Numbered from the stretch's first letter, positions 7,088-16,188 are shown. The stretch: DNA of 64,000 nucleotides from JACVRW01 sp036407035 (GCA_036407035.1 DASXAA010000168.1:28634-92633); one strand, 5' to 3'. The notes: generated from the sequence alone by a model not told the origin. Made by a program: numbers and translations.

Positions 7088-8542
7088 CTAGACGCCCGAC
7101 CCCGTGCGAGCGAGCACCGAGTCGATGGCGCCCAGCACCCGCTCGCGGGCGCCGTGGTCGCGCTCGTAGTCGCGCAGCGTGACGAGGTCGTTGCGCTCGA
7201 GGGAGCCGAGCAGCGCGATGACCTCCTCGGCCTCGAGGTCGTCGTAGTGGGCGACCGGGGGCACGGGGGGCGGTGGGTCCGCGGTCGCGGGGGGCCGGGG
7301 CGGGTCCTCCGGCGGGTCCGCGGGCGCCGGGGGCCGGGGCCGTTCCTCCCGCGGGTCCGCAGGCGCAGGGGGCCGGGGCCGGTCCTCCGGCTCGCCCGCC
7401 TCGGCGCGTTCCTCCTCCCCCGCGTTCTCCTGCGCGAGGGTGTCGAGCAGCCGCCTCAGCTCGGCGACCTGGTCGCGGCTGAGGTTCCCGCCGGCGTCTC
7501 CCCGCGGGCGGCGCACGTGCGGGCTCCAGCGCAGGAACTCCTCGACCTCGCGCTCGTAGCGGTATGGCTCTTGGGCGCCGCGCACGAGCGGGTGCAGCCG
7601 CAGGTGCTCGCCGAGCGCCGCGACAGCCTCCCGGCTCGTGTACTGGTAGACGAAGCCGGCCGCCTTGTAGCGGCGGTTGTCCACGCCGCGCCCGAACCGG
7701 AGCTGCCCGAGCATCTCCGGCGTCAGCTTGACCCCGAGCCGCCGCAGCACCGATGCCGCGAGCCCGGTGCCGATCGGCGGCAGGACGGGCGCGTACGGCT
7801 TGCCGAGCACGCCGGCCACCTCGCTCAGCGCGAGCACCCCGTCGCCGGCGACGTTGAACGTGCCGGGCAGCCTGTGCTTGGCGGCGTGCTCGAGCGCGTG
7901 CACCACGTCGTCCTCGTGGACGAACTGGTAGCGGGGGTCGAACCCGAGGATCATCGGCACGACCGGGAGGCTGAACAGGCCGATATGCGACGTGTTCACG
8001 TCAGGGCCGAGCACGTTCGCGAAGCGCAGGATCGTCACCGACGCCTCGGGGTTCTGCTCGGCGAACTCGCGCAGCGACGCCTCCGCCTCCACGACGTCGC
8101 GCTCGACCGGCGTGCGCGGCGGGTGCGGGCGACCCATGGTCTCGTCGAAGAAGGCGGGGTCGTCCTGCTCGGAGCCGTAGAAATGGGTCGAGGACTTGAA
8201 CACGACCTTGTTCACGGGCGAGTCGCTGCCGCTGCAGGCGGCGAGGATGTTCATCGTCCCGATGACGTTGTTCTCGTGGGCGAGCGCCGGCGTGGTGGTA
8301 GCGGAGTCGACCACGAGCCGCGTGTCCACGACCGTGTCGATCGCGGCGGCCTCGACCACCCTCCGCAGGAGGGCATGCTGCGCGCCGACCTTCACGTACT
8401 CGGTGCGCTCGAGCTCGACGCTCGGCTCCTCGCTGTCCACGCCGATGATCGCCTCGATCTCGGGGAACGCCTCGAGCGCCTGTGCGAGGCGACCGCCCCA
8501 GTAGGTCGACAGGCCCGTGATGAGGATCCGCTTCGACGGCAC
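7088..8542 (-). CDS. SDR-family NAD-dependent epimerase/dehydratase-like protein with proline-rich tail
   Basis: 484 residues from GTG at 8542. Residues 1-335 form an extended-SDR Rossmann domain (ILITGLSTYWGG near the start, a short-chain core, and FVHEDDVVHAL typical of NAD epimerases). The nucleotide loop is atypical, and the YxxxK catalytic pair expected in SDR enzymes is not evident; the matching region reads VERDVVEAE. A hydrophilic linker contains three PRPPAPADP-like repeats (about 387-425). A short acidic helical module ends the protein (about 433-478, LEAEEVIALLGSLERNDL). It follows the acyltransferase by two bases, as in the mycobacterial Rv0502-Rv0501 pair, suggesting a shared lipid-linked role. 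Substrate unknown. Confidence 0.85.
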   Translation of the reverse strand: MPSKRILITGLSTYWGGRLAQALEAFPEIEAIIGVDSEEPSVELERTEYVKVGAQHALLRRVVEAAAIDTVVDTRLVVDSATTTPALAHENNVIGTMNILAACSGSDSPVNKVVFKSSTHFYGSEQDDPAFFDETMGRPHPPRTPVERDVVEAEASLREFAEQNPEASVTILRFANVLGPDVNTSHIGLFSLPVVPMILGFDPRYQFVHEDDVVHALEHAAKHRLPGTFNVAGDGVLALSEVAGVLGKPYAPVLPPIGTGLAASVLRRLGVKLTPEMLGQLRFGRGVDNRRYKAAGFVYQYTSREAVAALGEHLRLHPLVRGAQEPYRYEREVEEFLRWSPHVRRPRGDAGGNLSRDQVAELRRLLDTLAQENAGEEERAEAGEPEDRPRPPAPADPREERPRPPAPADPPEDPPRPPATADPPPPVPPVAHYDDLEAEEVIALLGSLERNDLVTLRDYERDHGARERVLGAIDSVLARTGSGV

Positions 8543-8544
8543 GG

Positions 8545-9444
8545 CTATCCGAACCAGACCGACTTGCGCTTCGCCAGCATGTCCCAGAGGTTCTCCTGGA
8601 TCCGCGCGCGGGTCTCGTGCGCGACCGTCTGCACGAGCGCCTTGTCCTCGTACATACCCTGTTCGTCGAACCGGATCGGGTCGAGGAAGCGGATCCTGAA
8701 CTTGGCCGGCAGGTAGCCGAGCATGCCGAGCAGCCCGAAGTGCGGGAAGGTCGGCGTGATCGGGAAGTAGAGCAGCCCGGTGAGGCGCTTCATCAGGCCG
8801 ATCTGGGCGAACACCGGCGCGGCCTCCTCCGCCCCGACGACGCACACCGGCACGATCGGCGCCCGCGCGCGCATGGCGGCCTCGACGAAGCCGCCGCGCC
8901 CGAAGCGGCGCAGCCGGTAGCGGTCCCTGTAGAGCTTCTCGGTGCCCTTGCGCCCCTCCGGGAACACGAGCACGAGCTGCTCCTCGTCGTAGAGCAGGCG
9001 ATGCACGTTCGCGGGGTGGGCCGCCACGCAGCCGAGCTTCGGGATCAGCATGCTGAAACCGGGGAAGCCCTTGAAGAAGTGCTCGACGGTGATGTTCACG
9101 TCGCGCGGGTGCGGGTGCTCCTCGCGGATCGCCTTGGCGATCATCGCGGCGTCCGGCGGCAGGGCGCCGGAGTGGTTCGACACGAGCAGCGCGCCGCCTG
9201 CCGTGGGGACGTTCTCGATCCCCTCGACCTCCGCCCGGAACCAGTAGCGGTAGAAGAAGTCGTAGAGGGTGCGGTCGAAGAGTCCCTCGACCCGCTCGGA
9301 CCGGCCCCAGTCGTTGAGGCGGCGCTCGGGCTCCACCCCGGGCAGGTAGCGGCGCAGCTCCTCGCGGAGGGCGAGCTCGGTCGGCTCCGGGGCGTCCGGC
9401 TCGGGCCGGCGGGGCGCAAGGGGCGTACGGGCACGTTCGGACAT
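8545..9444 (-). CDS. Lysophospholipid acyltransferase-family protein
   Basis: 299 residues with the PlsC-type acyltransferase fold. The catalytic HX(n)D motif is present as NHSGALPPD and the phosphate-binding FPEG motif as VFPEGRKGTEK. An N-terminal hydrophilic region of about 60 residues precedes the domain. Family members transfer fatty acyl groups to lysophosphatidate or other acceptors at the membrane. The ATG at 9444 was chosen because a CAGAAT hexamer lies eight bases upstream and the frame further upstream is low complexity. It is followed immediately by the SDR gene, so the two are co-transcribed. The acceptor is not known. Confidence 0.85.
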   Translation of the reverse strand: MSERARTPLAPRRPEPDAPEPTELALREELRRYLPGVEPERRLNDWGRSERVEGLFDRTLYDFFYRYWFRAEVEGIENVPTAGGALLVSNHSGALPPDAAMIAKAIREEHPHPRDVNITVEHFFKGFPGFSMLIPKLGCVAAHPANVHRLLYDEEQLVLVFPEGRKGTEKLYRDRYRLRRFGRGGFVEAAMRARAPIVPVCVVGAEEAAPVFAQIGLMKRLTGLLYFPITPTFPHFGLLGMLGYLPAKFRIRFLDPIRFDEQGMYEDKALVQTVAHETRARIQENLWDMLAKRKSVWFG

Positions 9445-9571
9445 GGCGGCCGATTCTGGCAGGAGGCCTGCGGGGCCGCGTTGCAAGGGCGTGTGGCAGC
9501 GCCGGCGCCGGCTGGGGCGCGGGGGCGCCGCCGCCTGGCCGCGCGGGGCGGGCGGGCGGCTGGGGCCGCGT

Positions 9572-9577
9572 TACGAT
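9572..9577 (+). promoter_or_regulatory. Leaderless-type -10 for 5-formyl-THF cyclo-ligase gene
   Basis: TACGAT ends seven bases before the GTG at 9585, so transcription would start at or next to the start codon. There is no ribosome-binding site. Confidence 0.5.
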
Positions 9578-9584
9578 CGCGCCG

Positions 9585-10301
9585 GTGCGAGCCAAGGACG
9601 AGGTCAGGCGCGACGTTTGGCGCGCGATGGACCGCGAGGGTGTCTCGCGCTTCCCGGGCGCCGAGGGCCGGATCCCCAACTTCGCCGGCGCCAAGGGGGC
9701 GGCCGAGCGGCTGGCACGGCACCCCGCCTGGACCGGCGCCCACACCGTTAAGGTGAACCCGGACTCGCCCCAGACGCACGCCCGCCGCCTAGCGCTCGCA
9801 CAGGGCAAGCTGCTCGTGATGGCGGTGCCGCGCCTGCGCGACCAGCATCCCTTCCGCCTCCTCGACCCGACGAAGCTCGAGCCCAAGGAGGTCGGCGAGG
9901 CGGCGACGATCAAGGGCGCCCTGAAGCACGGCCAGGTCATCGACCTCGACCAGGTCCCCGAGCTCGACCTCGTGCTGACTGGATCCGTGGCGGTCAACCT
10001 GAAGGGCGCCCGCATCGGCAAGGGCGGCGGCTTCTCCGACCTCGAGTACGGGCTGCTCTGCGAGAGCGGCAAGATCGACCGCCGGACCGTGATAGCCACG
10101 ACCGTCCACCCGATCCAGATCCTCCGCGAGAACCTCCTGATGACCGGGCACGACATCCCCGTCAACCTGATCGCCACGCCGCGCGCCGTCATCGAGGTGG
10201 ACGGGGCCTACAAGCGACCGCAGGGCCTCCTGTGGGATCACCTGCAACCGCCGCAGATCCACGAGATCCCGGTCCTCGAGCGCTACGGATATGCCGGATA
10301 G
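9585..10301 (+). CDS. 5-formyltetrahydrofolate cyclo-ligase family protein
   Basis: 238 residues of the MTHFS family, which converts 5-formyl-THF to 5,10-methenyl-THF using ATP. The family signature GKGGGFSDLEYGLL (about 145-158) binds the nucleotide phosphate, and the N-terminal basic helix is present. This is the longer bacterial variant, in which AGAKGAAERL replaces the usual N-terminal pattern. The GTG start fits a leaderless promoter (TACGAT seven bases upstream). Its TAG stop directly abuts the convergent stop of the HAD gene, leaving no intergenic base. Folate one-carbon metabolism, cytoplasmic. Confidence 0.88.
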   Translation: MRAKDEVRRDVWRAMDREGVSRFPGAEGRIPNFAGAKGAAERLARHPAWTGAHTVKVNPDSPQTHARRLALAQGKLLVMAVPRLRDQHPFRLLDPTKLEPKEVGEAATIKGALKHGQVIDLDQVPELDLVLTGSVAVNLKGARIGKGGGFSDLEYGLLCESGKIDRRTVIATTVHPIQILRENLLMTGHDIPVNLIATPRAVIEVDGAYKRPQGLLWDHLQPPQIHEIPVLERYGYAG

Positions 10302-10892
10302 CTAGCTGCTCGCAGGCCCACCCCCGTCGGTTCCGAATTCCCGCAGGACGGGCGCCAGCTGGTCGGCCAGATCGGCCCAGTCGCGCGCGCCGATCACCCC
10401 TTCGTTCGCCACGAGGTCCTCGTTCCAGGGGTGGAGGAGTGTGGCCGGCACGATCCCCGCCTCCCGCGCCCGCACGATGTTGACCGGGCTGTCGTCGACC
10501 AGCACCTGGATGCCGAGGTCCACGCAGCGGGTGACCTTGTCGAACGAGCAGTGGAGGTCGTCGTAGGGCAGGCCGATCGCGTCGAGCCACCGTGCCGTGG
10601 CGGCCGCGGCGTCGCGGCGGCGGTGGCTCGTGACGTGGATCCAGTGGCCGTCGTCGTGCCAGGCCCGCACGGTCTCGACCGCGCCGGTGTACGGCACGCC
10701 CGCGGCGATGTTCTCGTCCGAGTGCGTCTCCTCGACGCAGTGGATGACCGCGTCGCGCTCGAGCGCGGTGATGCCCCAGTCGCGCTGCTCCTCGTACGGG
10801 AGGTCGATCCCGTAGCGCTCCTGCACGACCCGTTGGAGCAGGTCCCAGTACTGGTGGAGCGTCGAGTCTATGTCCAGCGCGATCCTCGCCAC
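10302..10892 (-). CDS. HAD-superfamily 5'-nucleotidase-like phosphatase
   Basis: About 196 residues. The HAD nucleophile motif DIDST is at residues 6-10, motif II is VTSHRRRD, and motif IV is VDDSP near residue 140. Spacing and a mostly helical cap resemble the 5'(3')-deoxyribonucleotidase (NT5C) group, which dephosphorylates nucleoside monophosphates; substrate is inferred only. GTG at 10892 was chosen because TACTGT lies eight bases upstream, giving a leaderless start; GTG at 10898 is the alternative. It is divergent from the hydrolase gene and shares its promoter bases. Confidence 0.8.
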   Translation of the reverse strand: MARIALDIDSTLHQYWDLLQRVVQERYGIDLPYEEQRDWGITALERDAVIHCVEETHSDENIAAGVPYTGAVETVRAWHDDGHWIHVTSHRRRDAAAATARWLDAIGLPYDDLHCSFDKVTRCVDLGIQVLVDDSPVNIVRAREAGIVPATLLHPWNEDLVANEGVIGARDWADLADQLAPVLREFGTDGGGPASS

Positions 10893-10899
10893 GGGCACG

Positions 10900-10906
10900 T
10901 ACAGTA
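10900..10906. promoter_or_regulatory. Overlapping divergent -10 elements (TACAGTA)
   Basis: The seven bases TACAGTA hold TACAGT on the plus strand, seven bases before the hydrolase ATG at 10913, and TACTGT on the minus strand, eight bases before the HAD gene GTG at 10892. The two polymerases would compete for the same bases. Neither gene has room for a normal leader. Confidence 0.6.
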
Positions 10907-10912
10907 AGGCCG

Positions 10913-11923
10913 ATGCCGAAGAAGTTCGCCCCCCCAGCAGCCCCGGCCGCGCCGTGGCGTGCACGCCGCGCGGACGCGGACTACGGCGTCACGGCGAAGC
11001 CCGACTGGCGCGAGATCGACTGGCTCGCTCACCTTAGGCAGGCGGACGTCGGCGGCATGAAGCTCAACTACGTGGACATCGGCCCGACCGGCGTCGCGCC
11101 GGACCGACCGGAGCGCGAGCCCGTGGTGTTCGTCCACGGCCTCGGCGGCCAATGGCAGAACTGGCTCGAGAACATCCCGCGGGTCGCCCTCGAGCGGCGT
11201 GTGATCGCGCCCGACCTGCCGGGATTCGGGATCTCGGAGCCGCCGCCGGGCAAGATGTCGATTCCCGGCTACGGAAGCTGCGTCGACGCCCTCTGCGACC
11301 AGCTGGGTCTCGGCGAGGTGGCGATGGTCGGTAACTCGATGGGCGGTTTCATAACCGCGGAGGTCGCGATCCAGTTCCCGGCGCGAGTCTCGCGTCTCGT
11401 GCTCGTGTCGGCGGCGGGCATCTCGAGCGCGGAGTCCGCCCGGGCGCCGATCCTGACCGTGGGGCGGGTCGCGGCGGCGCTCGCCACGTATGCCGTGGCC
11501 CGCTACCGCTCGCTCGCGTCGCGGGCCATGACCCGGCAGTTCTCGCTTGCGCTGGTGGCGCGGCACCCGGCTCTGCTCAGGGCCGATCTCACATACGAGG
11601 GCTTCTACAAGGGCGGCGGCAAGCCGGGGCTCGTGGATGCACTGCGCGCGAACCTCGAGTACGACTTCCGCGAGCGGCTGCCCGATGTGCGTGTGCCGAC
11701 ACTGATCGTCTGGGGCGAGAAGGACTCGGTCATCCCGGTGCGGGACGCGCAGGAGTACGAGCGGCTGATCCCCGACTCCCGCAAGCTCGTGATGCGGGAC
11801 ACAGGGCACGTCCCGATGGCCGAGCGGCCGACGGCTTTCAATGACGCGCTCATGGGCTTCCTCGAGGAGTCCGGCCCCGCGGAGGAGGCCGAGGCCGTCG
11901 AGGGCGAGAGCGCGGTGGCGTAG
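10913..11923 (+). CDS. Alpha/beta hydrolase
   Basis: 336 residues with an alpha/beta-hydrolase fold. The oxyanion region is FVHGLGGQWQNW, the nucleophile elbow GNSMGG, the acid Asp in WGEKDSVIP and the catalytic His in DTGHVPM, so the triad is complete. An N-terminal 45-residue basic and proline-rich extension precedes the fold. Substrate cannot be assigned; similar proteins include esterases and C-C bond hydrolases. A short acidic tail ends the protein. Six bases later a TTG starts the first of two PH-domain genes, so the three are likely co-transcribed. Confidence 0.88.
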   Translation: MPKKFAPPAAPAAPWRARRADADYGVTAKPDWREIDWLAHLRQADVGGMKLNYVDIGPTGVAPDRPEREPVVFVHGLGGQWQNWLENIPRVALERRVIAPDLPGFGISEPPPGKMSIPGYGSCVDALCDQLGLGEVAMVGNSMGGFITAEVAIQFPARVSRLVLVSAAGISSAESARAPILTVGRVAAALATYAVARYRSLASRAMTRQFSLALVARHPALLRADLTYEGFYKGGGKPGLVDALRANLEYDFRERLPDVRVPTLIVWGEKDSVIPVRDAQEYERLIPDSRKLVMRDTGHVPMAERPTAFNDALMGFLEESGPAEEAEAVEGESAVA

Positions 11924-11929
11924 CCGGCC

Positions 11930-12457
11930 TTGGACGGCGAGACGCCGGAGGCCGCACGACCGGAGGAGCTGGATGCGGCGAGGGCCGCCGGCGGCCACAC
12001 TCCCGAGCCCACGCGTCGCCTCCCCCGCGAGGCGCGGCGCTACTTCGTGCTCCAGGCGCTCGTCTGGACGGTGCCCGTCGCCGTCGCGGGAACGCTCGGC
12101 GGCGGGGCGATCGGGGGCCTCGGCGGGGCGGCGCTCGCGATCGCGGCCCTGCTCGTCGCGGGCGTCGGGTCGGTGCCGCTGCCGTTCATCAGGTGGCGCA
12201 GATGGCGCTACGAGGTGCGCGAGGAGGAGCTCGACCTGCTGCGCGGTGCGCTCGTCGTGACCCGCACCCTGATCCCGATGACGCGCGTGCAGCACGTCGA
12301 CACGCGACGCACGGTGATCTCCGACCTGTTCGAGCTGCGCGCCGTCGTGGTGCACACCGCCGCGGGGTCGCACGAGATACCCGCCCTGCGCCCCGGCGAG
12401 GCCGCCGCGATCCGCGACCGGATCGCCCACCTCGCGCGGACCCCGGATGACGTCTGA
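11930..12457 (+). CDS. YdbS-like PH domain (bPH2) membrane protein
   Basis: 175 residues. Two adjacent hydrophobic segments at about 41-85 are followed by a bacterial PH domain of the YdbS/YdbT (DUF304) type, with the family pattern RRWRYEVREEELDLLRG and IPMTRVQHVDT. The only workable start in frame is TTG at 11930. The 3' end overlaps the next gene by 11 bases, the usual arrangement of ydbS-ydbT pairs. In Bacillus the homologous pair helps resist some antimicrobials; the role here is unproven. Confidence 0.82.
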   Translation: MDGETPEAARPEELDAARAAGGHTPEPTRRLPREARRYFVLQALVWTVPVAVAGTLGGGAIGGLGGAALAIAALLVAGVGSVPLPFIRWRRWRYEVREEELDLLRGALVVTRTLIPMTRVQHVDTRRTVISDLFELRAVVVHTAAGSHEIPALRPGEAAAIRDRIAHLARTPDDV

Positions 12458-13883
12458 GGGCGATCGACCCCCCGGCGGCCCGGAGCTGCCGCAGGGGCGC
12501 CCCTCCCCTCCGCCGGCCGGGCCGCGGCGCCTCCACCCCGCCGAGATCATCCTCGCCTCGCTCGACAACGCCCGCGACGCCCTGATCGCGATCGTCGTGG
12601 CCGTGATCGGGGCGGCGTCCGGCAGCTTCGGCGCGGCCGGACTTGCCGCACTCGCCGTGGCCGGCCTGGTGGTGGCGGCCGTCGCCGGGTACGTCCGCTG
12701 GCAGCACACGACCTACGAGGTGCGGGGACCGTCGCTCGTCTTCCGGAGAGGCGTGCTGTCGCCCGACGAGACGGCCGTCCCGCTCGGACGGGTGCACGCG
12801 ATCGACACGAGCCAGGGGCCGATCCAGCGCCTGTTCGGCGTGCACGAGCTGCACGTGCAGACCGCCGGCGGCGGCGCGCGGGGCGAGATCAAGCTGCGCG
12901 CGGTCACGGACGCAGACGCCGCCTGGCTGCGCGCCGCCGCCGGGCTCGCCGAACCGGCGGAACGCGAGCTGCCGGGCTGGAGGCTGGGCGGGCGGCGGCT
13001 GCTCGTGACCGCCCTCACCGCCCCGCAGGTCGGGATGCTCGCCCCGATCGCCGGCGGTATCGCGGCGCTGGCCGACAACGTGCTCGGAAACAGCGGACGA
13101 GACCTGGTCGAGCGGGCGCCGACGGACACGGGCTCCATCGTGCTGATCGCGTGCGCGCTGCTCGCTGGAGCGTGGCTGATCTCGTTCGCGGGGGCGATCG
13201 TGGCGTTCGGCGGCTTCGAGGTCGTGCGCGACGGCGACCGCCTGCGGATCCGCCGCGGGGTGCTCCAGCGGCGCGCGTCCAGCATCCCGGTCACCCGCGT
13301 GCACGCGGTGGTCGTTGTCGAGGGGATCCTGCGGCGGCCGTTCGGGCTGGCGAGCGTCCGGCTCGAGACAGCCGGCTACCGCGACGAGCCCGCTGCCGCG
13401 CAGACGCTACTGCCGCTCACCCGGCTCACGGAGGTCGACGCGACGCTGCGCGAGCTGGTCCCGGCGCTGGCGCCCGGGACCGGACGGCTCGAGCCGCCGC
13501 CGCAGCGCGCCCGACCGCGGTACGCGATCCCGGGAGTGGTGGCGGCGCTCGCCGCCGGCGTGGCGGCGACGGCCGTGTGGCCGCAGGCCTGGCCGGCGCT
13601 GGTGCTCTTGCCGGCGATGGCCGTCGCCGAGGCGCTCGGCCGCCACCGCGCCGCGGGCTGGCGGCTCGAGGGCGGGCTCGTCCTGCTGCGAGGGCGCCGG
13701 CTGGCACGACGCACGCTGGTGGCCCGCATCGAACGCCTCCAGGAGCACCGCGTGCGCCAGACGATCCTCCAGCGGCGTGCCGGGTTTGCAGACGTGGCCG
13801 TGGCGGTGGGGTCCGGTCACGAGGGCGGCGTGCGCTACCTCGAGCAGCCGACCGCCCTCGACCTGTTCGACCGCCTGCGCTAG
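12447..13883 (+). CDS. YdbT-like protein with repeated bPH2 domains
   Basis: 478 residues with several membrane segments (about 45-75, 195-260 and 365-395) and PH-type domains after them. Each domain starts with the family pattern of a Tyr-Glu-Val-Arg stretch and contains a PLGRVHAID- or IPVTRVHAV-like strand. A third, shorter repeat lies near the C-terminus (LARRTLVARIERLQEHRV). This is the larger partner of the YdbS-like protein and overlaps it by 11 bases. The two probably form a membrane complex. Its stop overlaps the convergent ilvD stop by four bases. Confidence 0.82.
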   Translation: MTSEGDRPPGGPELPQGRPSPPPAGPRRLHPAEIILASLDNARDALIAIVVAVIGAASGSFGAAGLAALAVAGLVVAAVAGYVRWQHTTYEVRGPSLVFRRGVLSPDETAVPLGRVHAIDTSQGPIQRLFGVHELHVQTAGGGARGEIKLRAVTDADAAWLRAAAGLAEPAERELPGWRLGGRRLLVTALTAPQVGMLAPIAGGIAALADNVLGNSGRDLVERAPTDTGSIVLIACALLAGAWLISFAGAIVAFGGFEVVRDGDRLRIRRGVLQRRASSIPVTRVHAVVVVEGILRRPFGLASVRLETAGYRDEPAAAQTLLPLTRLTEVDATLRELVPALAPGTGRLEPPPQRARPRYAIPGVVAALAAGVAATAVWPQAWPALVLLPAMAVAEALGRHRAAGWRLEGGLVLLRGRRLARRTLVARIERLQEHRVRQTILQRRAGFADVAVAVGSGHEGGVRYLEQPTALDLFDRLR

Positions 13884-15553
13884 CTCGTGACCGCGCCCTG
13901 GGCCGCCGAGCCGACGTGGCGCGAGTACTTGCCGAGGACGCCGCCGTTGTACCTCGACGGCGGCGGCTCGTAGGCGGCCACGCGCTCCCGGATCTCGTCG
14001 TCGCCGAGCTCGACGTTCAGTTCGCGGTTGGGGACGTCGAAGACGATCGTGTCGCCGGTGCGGACGGCCGCGATCGGCCCGCCGCGCGGCGCCTCCGGCG
14101 CCACGTGTCCCGCCATGAAGCCGTGCGTCGCGCCGGAGAAGCGGCCGTCGGTGAGGAGGGCGACGGAGTCGCCGAGGCCCTCGCCGACGAGAGCGGCTGT
14201 CACCTGCAGCATCTCGCGCATGCCGGGGCCGCCCGATGGGCCCTCGTTGCGGATCACGACGACCTCGCCCGGCTCGATCGACTTCGCCTTTACGGCGGCG
14301 AACGCCTCCTCCTCGGACTCGAACACGCGGGCCGGGCCGCGGTGCTCGAGCCGGTCGTGGCCGGCCAGCTTGACGACACATCCCTCGGGGGCGAGGTTGC
14401 CGCGCAGGATCGCGAAGCCGCCGTTCGGCTTCAGCGGGTCCGCGAGCGGCCGGACGACCTGCTGGCCGTCCGTCTCCTCGGCGGCGTCGGCGACCTCCCC
14501 GATCGTCTGGCCCGTCACGGTCATCGCGTCGGCCTCCAGCAGGCCGGCCTCCTTGAGCCTGTTGATCACGACCGGCACGCCGCCGGCGCGGTAGAGGTCG
14601 GTTGCGACGAATCGGCCGCCTGGCTGGAGGTCGCAGACGAGGGGCGTCTGCCAGGCGATGCGGTCGAAGTCCTCGAGGGCGAGCTCGAGCCCTGCCTCGT
14701 GCGCGACCGCGAGCAGGTGCAGCACGAGGTTCGTCGAGCCGCCGGACATCGCGCCGGCGGCGATCGCGTTGGCGATCGACTCCCTCGTGATCACCCGGCT
14801 CGGTCGCAGGTCCCGCTCGAGCACCTGGAGCACCAGCCGGCCGCAGTCCTCGGCGACCTGGCCCTTCTTGCCGTCCTCGGCAGGGACCATCGAACTGCCC
14901 ATCGGCGAGATGCCCATCACCTCGAACGCCATCGCCATCGTGTTGGCGGTGAACTGGCCCCCGCAGGCGCCCGCCCCCGGCGACGCATGCGCCTCGAGGT
15001 CGGCCAGGTCCTCATCGCTCATGTCGCCCGCGGCGTGCGCGCCGATCGCCTCGAAGACGTTCTGGATCGTCACGTCCTTGCCATGCCAGCGACCGGGCGC
15101 GATCGAGCCCCCGTAGAGCATCAGCGATGGGACGTCGAGGCGGGCGAGCGCCATCACGCAGCCCGGGATCGTCTTGTCACAGCCCGACAGCGCGACGATC
15201 GCGTCGAACATGTGGCCGCGGGCGACCAGCTCGATGGAGTCGGCGATCACCTCGCGGCTGATGAGCGACGACTTCATGCCCTCGGTGCCCATCGTGATCC
15301 CATCCGAGATCGCGATCGTGTTGAACTCCATCGGCGTGCCGCCCGCCTCCCGGACGCCGTCCTTGACGCGCTCGGCGAGGCGGCGCAGGTGGAAGTTGCA
15401 CGGCATCGTCTCCGTCCAGGTGTTCGCGATGCCGACGATCGGGCGCGAGAGGGCGTCCTCGTCGTAGCCGATGCCCTTCAGGTACGCGCGTGCCGCCGCC
15501 CGGTCCGGGCCGTCGAGGATGACCCGGCTGCGGCTCCTCGGGTCGCCGCTCAC
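13880..15553 (-). CDS. ilvD: Dihydroxy-acid dehydratase
   Basis: 557 residues, the normal length of IlvD/Edd enzymes. It dehydrates 2,3-dihydroxy acids to 2-keto acids in isoleucine, valine and pantothenate synthesis, using an iron-sulfur cluster. Cluster and Mg residues are visible in SGCDKTIPGC, in ACGGQFTANTM and around GPSGGPGM; the C-terminal DGRFSGATHG motif is present. The GTG at 15553 overlaps the stop of the preceding 212-residue gene (GTGA), so it is translated from the same message. No other ilv genes are nearby. Confidence 0.97.
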   Translation of the reverse strand: MSGDPRSRSRVILDGPDRAAARAYLKGIGYDEDALSRPIVGIANTWTETMPCNFHLRRLAERVKDGVREAGGTPMEFNTIAISDGITMGTEGMKSSLISREVIADSIELVARGHMFDAIVALSGCDKTIPGCVMALARLDVPSLMLYGGSIAPGRWHGKDVTIQNVFEAIGAHAAGDMSDEDLADLEAHASPGAGACGGQFTANTMAMAFEVMGISPMGSSMVPAEDGKKGQVAEDCGRLVLQVLERDLRPSRVITRESIANAIAAGAMSGGSTNLVLHLLAVAHEAGLELALEDFDRIAWQTPLVCDLQPGGRFVATDLYRAGGVPVVINRLKEAGLLEADAMTVTGQTIGEVADAAEETDGQQVVRPLADPLKPNGGFAILRGNLAPEGCVVKLAGHDRLEHRGPARVFESEEEAFAAVKAKSIEPGEVVVIRNEGPSGGPGMREMLQVTAALVGEGLGDSVALLTDGRFSGATHGFMAGHVAPEAPRGGPIAAVRTGDTIVFDVPNRELNVELGDDEIRERVAAYEPPPSRYNGGVLGKYSRHVGSAAQGAVTS

Positions 15554-16188
15554 CGGCTGTGCTTGGCCGGGTGTTCCCCGTCCGAGGTGTTCTTGGGGGG
15601 CGACGCGCGCCGGCGCTCGCGACGACGCTCCCACTCCGACAGGCGCCAGAGATCGCGCCTGACGCGGGCCGGGTCGTGCTGGCGGCCGACCAGGTGCATG
15701 TTCGCGCGCTTGATCACGCGGTCCTCGTCGGAGGTGAGGGCCATCCACTTGGCGAGGACGTCGTCCGACGGAGGCAGCTTGACGGGGCGGTCGCCCAGGC
15801 CGAGGTCGGGAAACTCGACGCAGTACTCGGACAGGAGCTGCCCGCTGCCCGGCACGTAGGCCACGATCGGCTTGTGCGGGTACACGAGGTAGGCGTACGA
15901 GGTGCGACCGGGGCGGTCGGCCCCGCGGCGCCGGTGACGACCGCCGACCCTGATGAACCCGAGGTCGCGATACATGGCCCACTCCTCGGCGTTCACGCAG
16001 GAGCGCAGTAGCTCGCGGGCACGCTGCTCGGCGCGCCGCTCGCGACCGGGGTCGTAGAGGCGCAGGTCGAGCGGGTCCTCCGAACGCCGTGGAGGGCGCG
16101 ACTCGCGCCAGCGCCTGATGGCGCCGATGACGAGCGGCGTGGCGAGGACCAGCGCGATGAGGGCAAGGACGAGCAGCGCCGGCAGCAT
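15550..16188 (-). CDS. Hypothetical protein with N-terminal membrane anchor
   Basis: 212 residues, family not recognised. A hydrophobic segment at about 3-25 is followed by basic residues, giving a cytoplasmic C-terminal domain. A central region about 60-160 looks folded (CVNAEEWAMYRDLGFIRV, SYAYLVYPHKPIVAYVPGSG). The C-terminus is strongly basic (RRRERRRAS). It begins 10 bases after the 78-residue gene and ends in a four-base overlap with ilvD, so the three form one transcript. Confidence 0.7.
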   Translation of the reverse strand: MLPALLVLALIALVLATPLVIGAIRRWRESRPPRRSEDPLDLRLYDPGRERRAEQRARELLRSCVNAEEWAMYRDLGFIRVGGRHRRRGADRPGRTSYAYLVYPHKPIVAYVPGSGQLLSEYCVEFPDLGLGDRPVKLPPSDDVLAKWMALTSDEDRVIKRANMHLVGRQHDPARVRRDLWRLSEWERRRERRRASPPKNTSDGEHPAKHSR

